A stretch of 64,000 nucleotides of DNA from Hymenopus coronatus (GCA_030762935.1 CM060895.1:77111001-77175000); one strand, 5' to 3'. Counted from the stretch's first letter, positions 45,061-57,554 are shown. The notes: generated from the letters alone by a model not told the origin. Translations and numbers: made by a program.

Positions 45061-45669
45061 CAATTGTGTTATTTCTTGACCTGTTGCAATTGCGGAGGGT
45101 TTGCATATACCGCAGTAACCAAGCCAAAGATTTAGTGTTGCAGATCGCTTAGTCTATCGAAATATGGATATTGGAGATAATATGGCATATCCGTTTCAGC
45201 AGTTAATGATGGGATGCCAGCACCTGGTCTCCCAGAAGAGAAGGATGACGACTATAAGGGAGGAGTGGAACATGCTAATGTTATTAACACTTGCCGAGAG
45301 GGCAGATTGATAACCCGTGACGTCATCAATCACTTAGCCCCGCTGTAAAAATGTTGCGCATAGGACGGGCTGTGTGTCACGAGAACCTGTTACTTGACTG
45401 ACGACCCAGTCACACACACCTACGGACAACACCTGTATCTGATTATCTCCGCCGTTTGGACGGGCAGTTACTGATTGCCTCTTTTTCTGTATCGCGACGA
45501 TATACTTCTCAGATTCCATTGCAGTCAATATCTATATTCGCATGACTTACTTGAGCTGTTCTGCAAACAAACTTAATATTACAAAAGATTATTACTATTA
45601 TCTACATGATAATCCAGAAAAACATTGTCTTAAATAAATGTAAATGGCGTATTATTTATGGACGCTCTT
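45061..45669. other. unassigned DNA, GC-richer in part
   Basis: 45200-45530 is GC-richer and holds a 64-codon minus frame without motif. No repeat match. Confidence 0.35.
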
Positions 45670-45918
45670 TAACTACTCTGGTTCTCAGCATCCCATTCTA
45701 AATTGGGCGTGAAAGACCGCTTAATTTTCCTCAGAGGCCTCTCTATCAGGCTTAATGTTCTTTTACGTGCCGTAAATCTAAGACACGGGACCAATGGCTT
45801 TACTTCCCTTCCGAAGGAAGGCATGCTAATGATTTTTACACCTGAAAAAATCCATCGTCCTCCGCCGGGTTTGAACTCGCGACCTTGAGTATATGAAGTC
45901 AGCAAGGTAACCATTACA
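45670..45918 (-). mobile_element. tRNA-derived SINE (SINE-C), full copy
   Basis: The minus-strand head GTAATGGTTACCTTGCTGAC and AAGGTCGCGAGTTCAAACCC give A and B boxes. Body GGAAGGGAAGTAAAGCC, TTACGGCACGTAAAAGAACA and TTTCACGCCC, ending GCTGAGAACCAGAGTAGTTA. It is the best preserved member here. Confidence 0.9.
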
Positions 45919-46007
45919 AAAATTGTCTTATTTTGTAGATCTCAATATATACAAATGTGTTACACTTACATGATTTGCTCAATCTGCTTTGTAATATCTA
46001 ATATTAG

Positions 46008-46800
46008 AAACTATTATTCTTTTAGCTACATGATGCTAATCGAGAGAAACATTAGCAGAAATTGTCTTATAGCACTTTTATTATTATATCCCTTTCAGTT
46101 TTAGTGGGACATACTTTTAACCGAGCGAAACCTTAATACATTTTTTCTGATCCAGCAGGAACTTTAATATTATTATCTACAACCTTTACTTATTATTAAA
46201 CAAATTTTTCTTTTAACCCTCGAATTGGATGATAGGTTTAAAAGAGAGGATATGAAACTTACATAATTTAGGGCTATAAACTGAATTGCAATTCATTTTC
46301 TTGATTCATCTAAGTATCGAGAAATAAGGAAATACATTACGCTAAAACGATATAATCTCTCTTTAAAGCTGGTCACTACATGAAACAATTTAAACTCGGT
46401 TCTCTTTGCATAGCCAGAAGCAAAAGAAAGCAATATGAACCGAAAGATAGCTTCCTGATTGATAAAAGTTTGAACGGATTAAAATTGAAAACATTAACAA
46501 GGAATGTCTCGGAAACGGTAAACTCTACAAAAAATTTGTATTGCCTTAATTGTGTCCTTCACGATATTTTTTATGTAGTAAGCTTTTTTCTATCTCATAT
46601 GGTTTACCAGTTATACAAAAGTCAGCCATAACGAAGTCATCGGCAGGTATATGGAGCTATACATTTTGTTTGCCACAAAAGTATCTTAACATACGACATT
46701 TTACTCGAAATCCATTTTTGAGAAAAATCAAAATTATTGAAAAATGATCCATGTAAGGCTAGGTTGGGGTCGGGATGTTTTGCTGAACAGCTATATCTGC
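46008..46800 (+). repeat. HPR repeat, central part with internal break
   Basis: ATGCTAATCGAGAGAAACAT at the start; 46085-46310 does not match the family and looks inserted; the match resumes at AGAAATAAGGAAATACATTA and runs to GGTTGGGGTCGGGATG. Confidence 0.8.
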
Positions 46801-46804
46801 TCTC

Positions 46805-47205
46805 CTGAAGCTATTCTTACAAAAGCTTAGTTTTCTTTTTACTTTTTGCAAATTGAGATAAACATTAGCAGAAATGCATTTTAATATATATTTCCGTATT
46901 TACAAGGGAAATAATGAAAATATTTAGCTAAAGAGATAGTCGCCACGTGAACGAATTGAAATTAGTTCTTTTTGTTGGCAATAATAAAACAGCAGAAAGA
47001 TGAATGATGACATTCCAGTTGAGAAAGTATTAAAATGTGACTATTGAAATAAATAAATGACAAGGAATGCCTAAAAAATTGTTAACTCTACTAAAAGAAA
47101 TTATTTGACTAAATTTTGTGTTTTTTCGAGATCTACAATTTTTGTGAAGTAAGTTATTGGTCTATCTCTCATCAGATATGTAAAAGTCATCCTGAATTGC
47201 AGGGT
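46805..47205 (+). repeat. HPR repeat, 5' half
   Basis: GAAGCTATTCTTACAAAAGC, GAGATAAACATTAGCAGAAA, GAGAAAGTATTAAAATGTG and GACAAGGAATGCC follow directly on the previous copy in the same orientation. Confidence 0.8.
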
Positions 47206-47996
47206 TTTAATTATTTTAAATTATAAAACTATAACCGTAATATGCAATGTACAATAGAATTTAATCTGTAGAATAACTAAAATAATAACACTAACAATAA
47301 TAATAATAATAATAATAATAATAAGAAGAAGAAGAAGAAGAAGAAGAAGAAAAAAGAGATTATAATCAGAGATAAATAATAAGATAATAGCTATTATGCA
47401 CAACGATAGTGCTAATTCTTATAAAAAAAATAGTTATTTAAATAATAATTAGATTAATATAAATTCATTGCTCTCTAAAATTGAGGTACGGAATACGTTT
47501 CTAAAATATTTGCATTTAAAATTAAAATTTTAAGGTTAACACATTTACAAATAGATATGTCATAAAGTATTCTTATATTGACCCTAATTTTTATCTCAAA
47601 ACTGGGGCATTATTTTCGAAAACTACATGACCAGTTGCTTAATGTGCTTTGCAGTATACATTTTTTCTACGAATTAATAAATTAATGGGAGCATTTTGGA
47701 TGTATTAGGAAAAGATTTGCGAGAAAATAAGGTATAATTTGGAAGTGCCTGTTAAAGTATGTGCCTCCACAGTTTAAGATTATTTAACTATTAGAGTACG
47801 CCAAGTGTGAAAAATGATGTATTTTCTTAAAGTTTAGAATTCATATTATTTCGTTAGGAAAATTATTTTTAAATTTTTCCACAATTTTTGGTCACATTTC
47901 ACAACTTAAATTTGTCAAATTTGATAGTGTTACTGAATGCTCTATCTTAACTCCATACACAATACGCCTATTCTTACGCAAATATTTGAAAAAAGT
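47206..47996. other. unassigned AT-rich DNA with (AAT)n(AAG)n
   Basis: AAT run 47295-47324 and AAG run 47324-47350. The minus frame across them (Leu/Ile repeats) is low-complexity. Confidence 0.5.
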
Positions 47997-48722
47997 CTGA
48001 TGTGTTCCAATTATATTAACTTTTTTAAGATTTTCCATATTCTAACTATTCTTACAAAAGATTATTTTTTATTTACATCATGCTAATCGAGATAAATATT
48101 AGCAGAATTGTTCCCTTGTAAGTAGAAGGGAAATACGGAAATACACTCGGCTAAAACGATAGTCAACACTTTTATAGGCTGCTTGACATGCGAGATTATT
48201 AAGGTTCGGTTCACTTTGCATGATCCCGTTTGAGAAAAGTGTAAGGTATTGTATATCCCTTACGGTTTATGCAAAATTCTGCAAAACTAATCCACGCTGC
48301 CATGTGAAGTAAAAGCGGGCGTTTAACACTATTAAAAATAATCCAGAATAAAGGTTCTTCACAGAGTTTTCCCATAAGATTAAAAAATGCATTTTATTTG
48401 TGATGCACGTATCTTTAAAGATATTTTAATCAAAATCCTTAGACGCATTTTTGAGAAAAGCACAATTTTCAAATCATTTTCCATGCGTAGGATAATTTAT
48501 GGAGAGAGGGTTTTCTTAAAAATCTCCGTGTCGCATCCTAAGAAGATACTAAACATAAAAACCAAGTTTGGTGTTTAGCGATCTTTTCGTTTTTGAGTTA
48601 TGCTGTCAACACACATATACACGGACTTTTTTTAATGTTTTTTAGACTCAGAGGACCTCAAAACATACGTATCCGACGAAATCTCGACATCAATTTTTTG
48701 GGTGGAATACAACACTTCTTTT
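47997..48722 (+). repeat. HPR repeat, copy lacking hairpin
   Basis: GTCTGATGTGTTCCAATTAT at the 5' end and GAATACAACACTTCTTTTG at the end. Around 48250-48350 the TATGCAAAATTCTGCAAAAC segment is followed by a non-family piece of about 60 bp. Confidence 0.85.
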
Positions 48723-49559
48723 GAAAGTAGTAATCGCAAAATATTGAACTTCGATGGTTGCACTAAAACGCTAAAGGCATTATATCAAATACGGCTGAGG
48801 GAAATTTTACTTTAAAATCTGATTTAGACAAATTCGTTTATAATAACAATGAATGGTTTGGAGACTTCATAACGAGTGACTTTATTGAAATAAAAGAAGT
48901 ATTGTTGCAATATTCGAGCAGTTCAACTTAAAAACATTTCATTCACTTGTTCTCATCGTGCCCAAGAAAGAACTATTTAGAGCTGTCACAAGGTGTAATT
49001 TACAAAACTGATAACAAGAACTGCCCTAATCCAATTTGGAGGCAAAAGGATAAGAGGAATTGGACAAACAGGAAATGAGCCTTCCTCCTTCCTTGTGTAT
49101 TTAGAGAGAAACACAGAGAGAGAAGTAGAAAAGGAAAACCAAAAACAAGAAAATAAAAATAAAAATGAAAAGAATAGAGAAGAATGTAAAAGAAAGGACA
49201 AAAGAAGAAAACAGTCTTTTTTTTATTTCTTAACTTTCTTTAGAAAAAGAAAGCGAAATTCCCTCTTCGCTCGTGAATGAGCAGAGCTAAGAAAGGACAG
49301 AAAATATCCCAACTTTCTCTTCTTCTTTGTCTTCAGAAAATACTGTTACTTTTCATCAGCCAGTTGTTGTCGCTTTTATTTAGATATTTGCTATTTTGAG
49401 TCAGTGTTTCCCCTTACCTGTGGAAAAAAGATGTGACAGAATGTGAAATTACAGACCCAAATAGCATCTAAACCTGACTTGAGCAAATGATATTAAATTA
49501 ATAGACAGCCAAGTATTCAAATAGAAACCTCTATCATGAATCTACATACCTGTTTAAAG
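48723..49559. other. unassigned DNA, purine-rich in part
   Basis: 49095-49250 is purine-rich (GAGAGAAACACAGAGAGAGA) and gives Lys/Glu-rich frames of about 60-70 codons on both strands. No gene recognised. Confidence 0.4.
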
Positions 49560-49670
49560 TTTTACTTTCTCTATCGTGTACGTAGTAGGTAGAGTCAATA
49601 TAATTAATCAAAAAATGTGAAGTGTTCCATTCACATGACTTTCTCTACATCTCTGTAGAGAAGTATGTAA
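49560..49670. repeat. two HPR end fragments, head to head
   Basis: Minus hairpin piece TTTACTTTCTCTATCGTGTA at 49560-49600, then plus 5' end GTGTTCCATTCACATGACTT at about 49624-49665. The interior of both is missing. Confidence 0.7.
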
Positions 49671-49924
49671 TATAATACTGTATTACAGTATAACTTCCTT
49701 GCTATAATTTATCAGAAAACAATGATGCAGAATGACAATCGAGTGCAATATTGAAATTTTTAAGTAATTTAACACGAAAAATGAGTGACCAGATTTAATT
49801 CCTCAACTGTAAATTTAACGATAACCCCTTGTCAGAGTAACTGTATGGTAAGCCAGTAATCTATGGTTCAAATTCCGGCAGCGGGGTTTGGTTCTTTAGC
49901 CCAATTCCCCTTTTCAGTATTCCA
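49671..49924. other. unassigned DNA with tRNA-like segment
   Basis: At 49835-49885 GTATGGTAAGCCAGTAATCT and ATGGTTCAAATTCCGGCAG suggest a degraded B box. Confidence 0.3.
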
Positions 49925-50097
49925 TTAGCCCGCATTAGGAGTTTGATCCAGGAAGGTGACATATGTCAATAATGCACCAAAAATGTCAACAACAGATTCA
50001 GATCTACATTAATGAATCCTGCTTATCTCATTTTTACTCTTGTTACATCAAATTGTTGTGCAAGGGCTTAAAATTTACAAATACTTGCTGAGTCTAG
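49925..50097 (-). pseudogene. gustatory receptor C-terminal fragment
   Basis: The minus strand matches the end of the receptor at 62896-64000: ALAQQFDVTRVKMR, then AGFINVDLNLL and, after a one-base frameshift in a T run, GALLTYVTFLDQT, a variant of the TYhhhhhQF signature of insect gustatory receptors (7tm_7). Two in-frame stops (after CKF and after VKMR) and the frameshift show it is a pseudogene. It starts exactly where an HPR copy begins, so the upstream exonic part was lost or displaced by that insertion. About 58 codons remain. Confidence 0.8.
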
Positions 50098-50102
50098 TGT
50101 TG

Positions 50103-50384
50103 TAGTGGGGGTATGTTCTTGAAAATCTTTGCGTCGCACCCTTGGAAGATGCTAATCCTAAAATCGAAGTCTGGTATTTTACGGTCTTTTCTTTTTTGAG
50201 CCTTGCTATCCACAGACACAGATCCCCCAAACCCACACACAAGGACCTTTTTCTAAAATTTTTTTTTTGATTAAGGGAGTCTCTAAACATATATTTCCGG
50301 TGAAATCTCGGTATCGAATTTTTGGGTGCATTACAATTATCTTCTCTATACGCTAGGTACATAGTAAGTGTAGGGAAAGTAAAA
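50103..50384 (+). repeat. HPR repeat, 3' third
   Basis: GTGGGGGTATGTTCTTGAAA through CCACAGACACAG and GAAATCTCGGTATCGAATTT to the hairpin CTATACGCTAGGTACATAGT ending AGGGAAAGTAAAA. Confidence 0.92.
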
Positions 50385-51056
50385 CGATCCGCAAATGCAC
50401 GATGCGAGCTTTCAAAGCATTCTTTCTTAAATACCTAGAATCATGGCACGGTAATGATCTCGCTTGTGATACATTTTAGCATATGGCGTAGCAACACTTG
50501 ATAAACATATAAGCTCTGCAGCCTTGTACCGGGGAGCGCCACGTGTATGTGTAACGACTTGCCCACCTCTACAGTCGCGAGCGATAGTTCACGATGGCAT
50601 TTCCCTTGCGTGTGTTAAAATCTTGTATATATTCATATCAAAATCAAATATATTCTATCATCCATTACAATACAATAAATGTATAGCTCTTTTACTCTCT
50701 TGCGTGCTTGGCATTATTCCGTGCAGTCTTCCTCACTTGCAGTGTTGGTCTCCGAAACAGTGGCCGTTTTTTCTCTCCCGATTAAGCATTGCTATTGAAT
50801 TCTGGATTGATTATTATCCTTTCCATTTCTTCCTTCATTAGTGCATCTCTATTTCAATTTGTTTCTTGAATATTTTTAAACTTCTGATTGAGTTTTTCCA
50901 GGCATTAGCTATTATTGAGCCAATATCATTCTAGAACATTATGCTCTTTGATCCACTCCGTCAGAACATTCTCGCAGTGAACTCCCTTTATCTTTACACT
51001 TTTTAAAGTTCAATATTTGCCTAAGCGTTTCTTTACATCCAAAAAAAGTAATCACC
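50385..51056. other. unassigned DNA, no gene seen
   Basis: A 105-codon plus frame at 50524-50841 has no recognisable domain. Confidence 0.35.
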
Positions 51057-51350
51057 TTATTGCAAAATGTCAATAATTTTCGCTGCGTATTTCTTTTTAA
51101 CCTCGTAATATTCCTGATATTTTTTTATAATGACACACTCGAGATGTAATCTTGTTCGTCCCACCTTCAAGCCGGCCTTCCTTTCTGATCTTGCATATCG
51201 TTGCCTTATTCTAATCGACAAGTTTAATCGAATTTTTAGCAAGTATTTTCTGAGCTTCTTTCTTCTCTTCATCTCAAAACTTAGAACAGTATAAATAACA
51301 CGCCTTGCATCACGCGGCGTGCTAGTGAGGTAAATCAGGTTGTACAGCAC
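51057..51350 (-). CDS. unidentified basic open frame
   Basis: 97 codons starting at ATG. The product is strongly basic, with clusters such as KRRKKLRKYLLKIR and RIRQRYARSERKAG, and no signal peptide or transmembrane segment. I do not recognise it. Coding status is uncertain: no splice structure, promoter or neighbour supports it, but its amino-acid usage is less AT-driven than chance frames nearby. It could be an exon or a retroelement fragment. Confidence 0.25.
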   Translation of the reverse strand: MLYNLIYLTSTPRDARRVIYTVLSFEMKRRKKLRKYLLKIRLNLSIRIRQRYARSERKAGLKVGRTRLHLECVIIKKYQEYYEVKKKYAAKIIDILQ

Positions 51351-52479
51351 TTCATGACGTATGGGTGAAGTCGTATTGCATCATCGCGTTAGTTCACCAG
51401 CTCTCCGCTCTCAGTGTAGGACTGTACTCGCCTTGGCCGGCTTATATATACACTTTGCTGACGATGTACATTGTTGGAGCGCTCCCAGACTTGCACTTGT
51501 TGCTATCTGCACTTCAATCCGAAAATAGGAAAAGCTGCTTTGGGTTACAACTCAAATTTATACTTTCTCTACACGTTATAACACTTTTGAAATGACACTC
51601 GTATTGATTACTTAGCACATTCTATAAGAGTGTGGACAAGAAAAACTTTGAAAAAACTTTAATAGTCCACACAACTAAAATTCGATATCAGTATGAAAAA
51701 TAAAGAACACTTGTGAAAACTTGAGAGGCAAATTTTTAAATAAAATAGAAACAGGTTCAATGAAGTTCTCACTTTTAATAGCATTATAAGAAGCATAAAT
51801 GGCTAAAGGCGTTAGCAACGCGGACAATAACATTTTTATTCTCTGTGTGTGCCAAAGGTTTCAAAAACAAGTTTTCGATTCTTTCACCGATTGTAGTCAA
51901 AAGTTTTACCCCAGTGTGCCTTTAAGTGTTCAAAGCAAAGAGACACACACACGGAATAATATTTTCTTTGTTTTCAGTGGAACGCCAAGTAGCTGAAACC
52001 TCGGTGTGGAATTTTGTGTGTTACAAGCACCTCAACTCACGAATATTAAGGTGGTAGAGAAAGTGCACATACTTCTTCAAAACAAATTTCCAACGTAACC
52101 GAAGCAAGAGCACCTAGGAGCACCTATCAGTAACGACTGACAGGCAAAGCCAAGCTTTGGAAATATTTTGTGCTTCAATTAGATTAATAGCGACACACAG
52201 GCTAGTAGTACAACCATGTTGCAAAGTGCCTTTAAGAAATTACCAAAACTGAAAATGAATTATTTATGGTCTGTGCCAGTGGAAATTATATCTGATGTTC
52301 CTCTATCCTATTATAGTTAATTAAATAGAGTGCTTCCATTAAATTAATTAATGACAAGTCATTTGAATTTATATCAAGACATTGAAATGAAATATTGATT
52401 GATATTTTGAGTGTAATTGTCAATCATCTCTCAGCACATATGTGTGCATCATTCTACTTATTATCAACGTTTTCAATCT
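51351..52479. repeat. very degraded HPR fragments and unassigned DNA
   Basis: ACTTTCTCTACACGTTATAA at 51560 and ACTAAAATTCGATATCAGTA at 51676 look like a minus 3' end; CACACACACGGAATAATATT at 51943 through GGTAGAGAAAGTGC at 52066 look like a plus 3' end. The rest shows no signal. Confidence 0.4.
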
Positions 52480-53275
52480 TTTAGTTTGCACTTTTCCACT
52501 CTCATTACTTTCACCGCCTGCTCTACAAACAAACTTCTTACAAAACATCCTTCTTCTTTCTATTCCATGCCAATCAACATAAGCATTACTAGAAATTCTG
52601 TTATTAATTAAATCTTATAAACAAAGGAGAACTAAGGTAATTAACACTATGCTAAAGCGGTAATCAAAATTAATAAAAGCTGTCGTTATGCAATTCCTGT
52701 TTGAGAAAAGAATGTATTTGAAAACTGAAACCAACACTAAGAACTTTCTCGAAAACGGTTAGCTCTATGACAATATATACGACAAATAGTGTGTTTTGAC
52801 GAGATGTACATTATTTGTGTAGTAAGTTTTTGTCTGTTTCTTACGTTTACCAGTTATGAAATATCATCCAGAATAAGAGTTTTTCGGGGACTATTTCCAG
52901 TGAATTCAAAATATCATTCCATTTTTCACGTAGGAAAATAATTGTAATAAGTGATACTTTAATGAAAATTGTTAAAGCAATTTTTGAGAAAATTAAGATT
53001 TTCGAAAATTTTTCCATGTAAACGGTAGCATGGGCTGGGGAGATTTTAATAAAAATCTTCATGTCGCATTCTAAAGAGATACTAAAGTTAAATACTCGGT
53101 TTGGCATTTATGGGACTTATTTTTAGTTACGTTGTCCACAGATACACCATTTTCTAAAATTGCATATTTTTTTTTGGATTCAGGGGGTCTCGAAACATAT
53201 TTTCGGTGAAATCTCGGAATCCAATTTTTTGGCTGGAATACAATATCTTCTCTAATTACGATGTACGTTGCACTG
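52480..53275 (+). repeat. HPR repeat, full-span diverged copy
   Basis: From CATTACTTTCACCGCCTGCT to AATACAATATCTTCTCTAAT followed by a degraded hairpin. It ends directly before the R1-like reverse transcriptase remnant. Confidence 0.85.
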
Positions 53276-53284
53276 AATATAGGA

Positions 53285-55120
53285 TTTTGATGGGTATGAA
53301 CATAAAGCATAATGGATTTCGTAAAGACTTAACAGAAAACGCAATCAATGTCATAGACATATATAGATGCAATATTAGTGGATATTTTAGGATCCTTTGA
53401 CTATTTGTGGTAGGCACATCCTTTTGGAAGCCTAAAATAGCTAAATTACCCAAATTGTATAAGATATGTGGAAATCTAAAGGATTATCAAAATAGGATAG
53501 CACACGTTAAAGGTGTTCAAGAGACAATATTAAAAGTATCACTAAAGGATGTCCCTATAACTCAGTTCTGCGGCCCCTTTCTGGGCTATTGTGCTAGAAA
53601 CATTATTAGAGGAATTAAAAAATTATGGAAACATATTGAATACAAGTGCAGATGCGGATGATTTAATGCTAATAGTGGAAGGTCAACGTCGGCAAGCCTA
53701 GCAAACTAAAGCAAATTTTTAAAGCTACACGGATGGTGTATAACATGGTGTTTAAAAGAGGTCCTAGCATAAAAATCTGATGCGTTCCTTTCACATGACC
53801 TCCTCTACATCTCTGCAATAAATTATTGTTAGAAAGCTTATGCTTCTATTTACTTCATGCTTATTGAGAAAACATGAGCAGAAATAGTCTTATTGCTTGC
53901 GCCCTTGTAAGTAGAAGTGAAATAAGGAAGTGCCATGGGTTAAAATTATATTCAAAAGCTGGTTGCTATGTGACTGAAGTTTCTTTGTTTGTATGGACAG
54001 GAGTTGACAAATTCCTGTATGAGAAAAGTATGCTATTCAAAGCTGAAACTAAAAACAAGGAATATCTTAAAACCAACCAACTCCACGAAATAAATGTATG
54101 TAACATAAATTATGTTTTTTAATATGCTCTACATTTTCTGTGTGGTAAGTTTTTGTTCATCTCTTACGGTTTAGCAGTAATGCGAAAATCCGTAAAATTC
54201 ACCCAGAGTAAAGTAGTCTTCAGAGGCTATTCCCAGAAAATTCAAGATATATATTTCATTTGTCAAGTAAATATCTTAAACATTCAAGATCTTAACCAAA
54301 AACTTTAGAGCCATTATGAAGAAAATCAAAATTTCCGAAAGTTTTTCCATGTAAAGGGTAGTTTGAAGTGGGGGGATTTTCTTGAAAATCTTCGTGTCGG
54401 AAGATATCAAACTTAAATACCAAGTTTGGTTTCTAATGGCGTTTTCATCTTTGAGCTATGCTGCCCACAGACACAGACACATACACAGACAGACAGACAG
54501 ACAGACACGGACATTTTTCTAAAAGTGCTTCTTTTGGATTCAGGGGGTCTCAAAACATATAAGATTTTCCGGTGAAATCATGGTATCAAATTTTTGAGAG
54601 CAATATGTACATATTACTTATAGAGAAAGTAAAAATTAACAACCAGAAAATTAGGATAGAAAAGAATACAAAACATTTAGGAGTCATGTTAGATGAAAAG
54701 TTGAACTTTAGACACATACTAAGTATGTTAGGACCAAAGCTGAAAAAATTATGATTAAGCTGTCTAGATTATTTCAGAAGAATTTCAAACTTTCTTTAAA
54801 CACAACTACAAGCTGCCATAATGTAATTTTTCCGTCAATTATGTTATGTCGTACTGGAATATGGGCAATAAGGATGGAAAATGTCCAAATTAGACGATTT
54901 ACAGGAACAGTAAATACATCGCCAACAAAATTGTTATATTATATTATATGGTAGAGAGCAAATTGTAGGACAGCGATATGAGAATACAGAAGAAGAGTTT
55001 TAAACTTATTTGGGAACATTGAAGAAAGATTAAGATTAATTCTATACAATTGACTAAAGGATTGATCTATTATATAACAAGACAAGGTACCTATAAGACT
55101 TATTGGAAAAAGATATAACA
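53285..55120 (+). mobile_element. R1-like non-LTR reverse transcriptase remnant, split by an HPR
   Basis: Left piece 53285-53775: GFRKDLTENAINVIDIYR, then QFCGPFLG (fingers/palm block) and ADADDLMLIVEGQ near 53648-53687, where active elements have YADD or FADD. Right piece 54632-55120: KHLGVMLDEKLNF near 54675-54715 and KLSRLFQKNFKLS. A full HPR copy (53776-54631) lies between, and joining the flanks restores the frame across GPSIKINN. The order and motifs match R1-clade reverse transcriptases. Several stops and frameshifts make it inactive. Sequence to about 55640 may be further decayed 3' part. Confidence 0.8.
53776..54631 (+). repeat. HPR repeat, full copy inserted in reverse transcriptase remnant
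   Basis: TCTGATGCGTTCCTTTCACA at the 5' end, after AAAAA; ends ATATTACTTATAGAGAAAGT before AAAAATTAAC. The deduced empty site is CATAAAAATTAAC. A tetranucleotide CAGA expansion sits in the CA tract (54488-54505). Confidence 0.97.
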
Positions 55121-55726
55121 GACCAACAAGGACACGATTTAATTTTTGCAAAGTTCAAGATAATACTCCGGAGCACTTTCCGTTTGAATATCAGTAATAT
55201 AGACAACAATTAGATGAAGAGAGGAATAAACTTAGAAGTTTTTTTTATAAACCAAATCTTAAATAACCCTGTATTAACAAATATCTTGGAAAATCTAGCA
55301 AAGTAAAATAGCATGGAAATTAATACAACTGAAGAGAATTTTCAGAAGATCAGAAATGTTAATTGTGCAAAATTCACAAAGCGTATTGCACCAGCTTAAT
55401 TCGACACTGTATAGCATTTATGAAGTTGAGGAAGAGGAGTGTTAAGGTATAATTGAAGAAGCAATAGGGAGTAGAGAGGAATATGACAGAAAGAGAAAGA
55501 AAAGCCGTGGAAGATGAAGTAGGAGAAGGTTTAAGAGTAGAAGACGGAAGAGTTGATATCCAGTATAAAACTAGGAGGAGAGGATTTTCGCAGATGTACA
55601 GGACGCCAAGATTAGGTTGAGGAATGAAGAAATAGACCCATAAGAGGTTAAAATAACCTGCATAGAGACTTTAGGAGAAGAGTTGAGGAGAGTAGAGTAT
55701 GGAAAGAGAGGATAGAAGGAGCCAGT

Positions 55727-55765
<39 letters not shown>

Positions 55766-56515
55766 GTGGGCCGTGGTGTAGAGGACAACTCAGGAGGCAA
55801 GGAAGGAAGACTGACTGACTGACTGACTGACTGACTGACTGGGAGGAGAGATCCGAGTTGTTTTGTGATGGAGCGAGTGCAAAGGTCAAAGTGTTGTGCG
55901 CCATTTTTGCGGTAGTGATGTGAATATTTTGGTAAAGTTTAAATACAATAAGTGGTAAGTGATAAATGATGAGGTGGAAGTGTTAAATGAAAAAGAAAAC
56001 AAAGCATTTAAAAAAATTAAAATAAATAAACTGTTTATATTGCAATACAGTTAAAATTTCAAATTAACTAATTCAGTACTAAAAGTAAATATATTTAAAA
56101 CAGACGATCTATTAAAAATTGCAATTGTAAATTTACAAAATAAAGAAATGAAGTGGTTATTAATTAAAAGGTTAAATTGAAAGAATAAATTAATTTATTT
56201 AATAGTTTTAAATAAACAAAAGTGAGATTAGAAATGAGTGAGTCAATGATGATATTAACAATAATAAAGATAAATAATAAACATCATTTTGTGGAATTAA
56301 AAAACTTAATTAATGGACATTTACTATACATTAGTTGAGTGCTGATTTCCAGCACATTTTCCGCTGACTTCCAGTGGCTAGAAGTTATCTTTTGAAGTTA
56401 GGTGTAATAGGTTACCAGTTGCATTTACTGGCTTCCAGTAAATATTAGACATAATTGTATTTATACGTTTAGTACTTTTTGCCTTAGCTTACTCTTTGTT
56501 GTCTATTTGTATTAA
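55121..56515. other. unassigned DNA with purine-rich and GA/GACT repeats
   Basis: 55440-55800 is purine-rich on the plus strand; (GA)n at 55731-55760 and (GACT)n at 55810-55840. 55860-56515 is AT-rich with no gene seen. Confidence 0.5.
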
Positions 56516-57303
56516 GTTCTCTACACGTAATATGTTCATGGTGTATAGAGAAGGTATTTCACTCCATTAAACATTAGATACCGAGATTTCACCGGAAATA
56601 TATGTTTTAGGGTCCCCTGTATCCAAACAAGCATTTTCAGAAAAAAAGTGTGTGTGTGTGTCCGTGAACACGATAACCCAAAAAACGAAAATTCAGTAAA
56701 ATACCAAACTTTGTATTTAAATTTAGTATCTTCTAGGGATGCGACACAAAGATTTTGAGAAAAATTCCACCACACCAAACTACATTTTACATGGAAAAAA
56801 ATTCAACATTTTTGATTTTATCAAAATAGCTCTAACGATTTTGCTTTAAATATCGTATATAAAGATAATTATTACCTGACAAATAAAATGTATATCTTGA
56901 ATTTTCTGGGAGGAGCCTCTGAAGAATACTACCGTAAGAAATGGATAAAACCTTAACCCACAAAAAATGCAGAGCATGCTAAAACACATCATTTATATTA
57001 TATCATTTTTTTTTTCGTGAAGTTGATTGTTTTTTAAATATCCTTGTTATTGGCTTCCGCTTTAAAAAACAAACTTTTCTCGGACAGAAATTTGTCAACT
57101 CTGGTCCATACAAAGGAACTTCAGTCACATAGCAACCAGCTTTTGACTATCACTTTCACCTATGATACTACCTTATTTTACTTCTGCTTACAAGGAAGCA
57201 AGTAATAAGACCATTTCTGCTAATTTTTTCTCGATTAGCAGGAAGTAAATGGAAGCACAAGCGTTTTAACAATACTTTTTTGCAGAGCTGAACACATCAG
57301 GTT
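56516..57303 (-). repeat. HPR repeat, full-span copy
   Basis: TTAAGTTCTCTACACGTAAT at the left, GCTGAACACATCAGG at the right; a deletion removed about 25 bp of the 5' ACTTTCTCTACA region. Confidence 0.93.
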
Positions 57304-57554
57304 TTTGGTTATTATAATAAAAATACTAAACTCTTTTCTCATTTCTTGAAAATGAATTATTATTGCTTTATTTTTTACTTGGTTTAGGTTGCTTAATTTT
57401 TTTTTCATTTTTTAGTGTGTAATTTGTATTAAAATAAATTGTACAATAGAAAAAATATCATATACCTATATTGAAACTTGTATATATTGTTCTTGGGTAA
57501 TACATATAAAGTTTTAATATATGCCACGGTATTTTTCTTTCTTTGTTTTTTTTT
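57304..57554. other. unassigned AT-rich DNA
   Basis: No signal recognised. Confidence 0.35.

Noticed and set aside
47221..47403. Leu/Ile-rich minus open frame resembling a membrane peptide
   Set aside because: It is produced by (AAT)n and (AAG)n repeats read in antisense.
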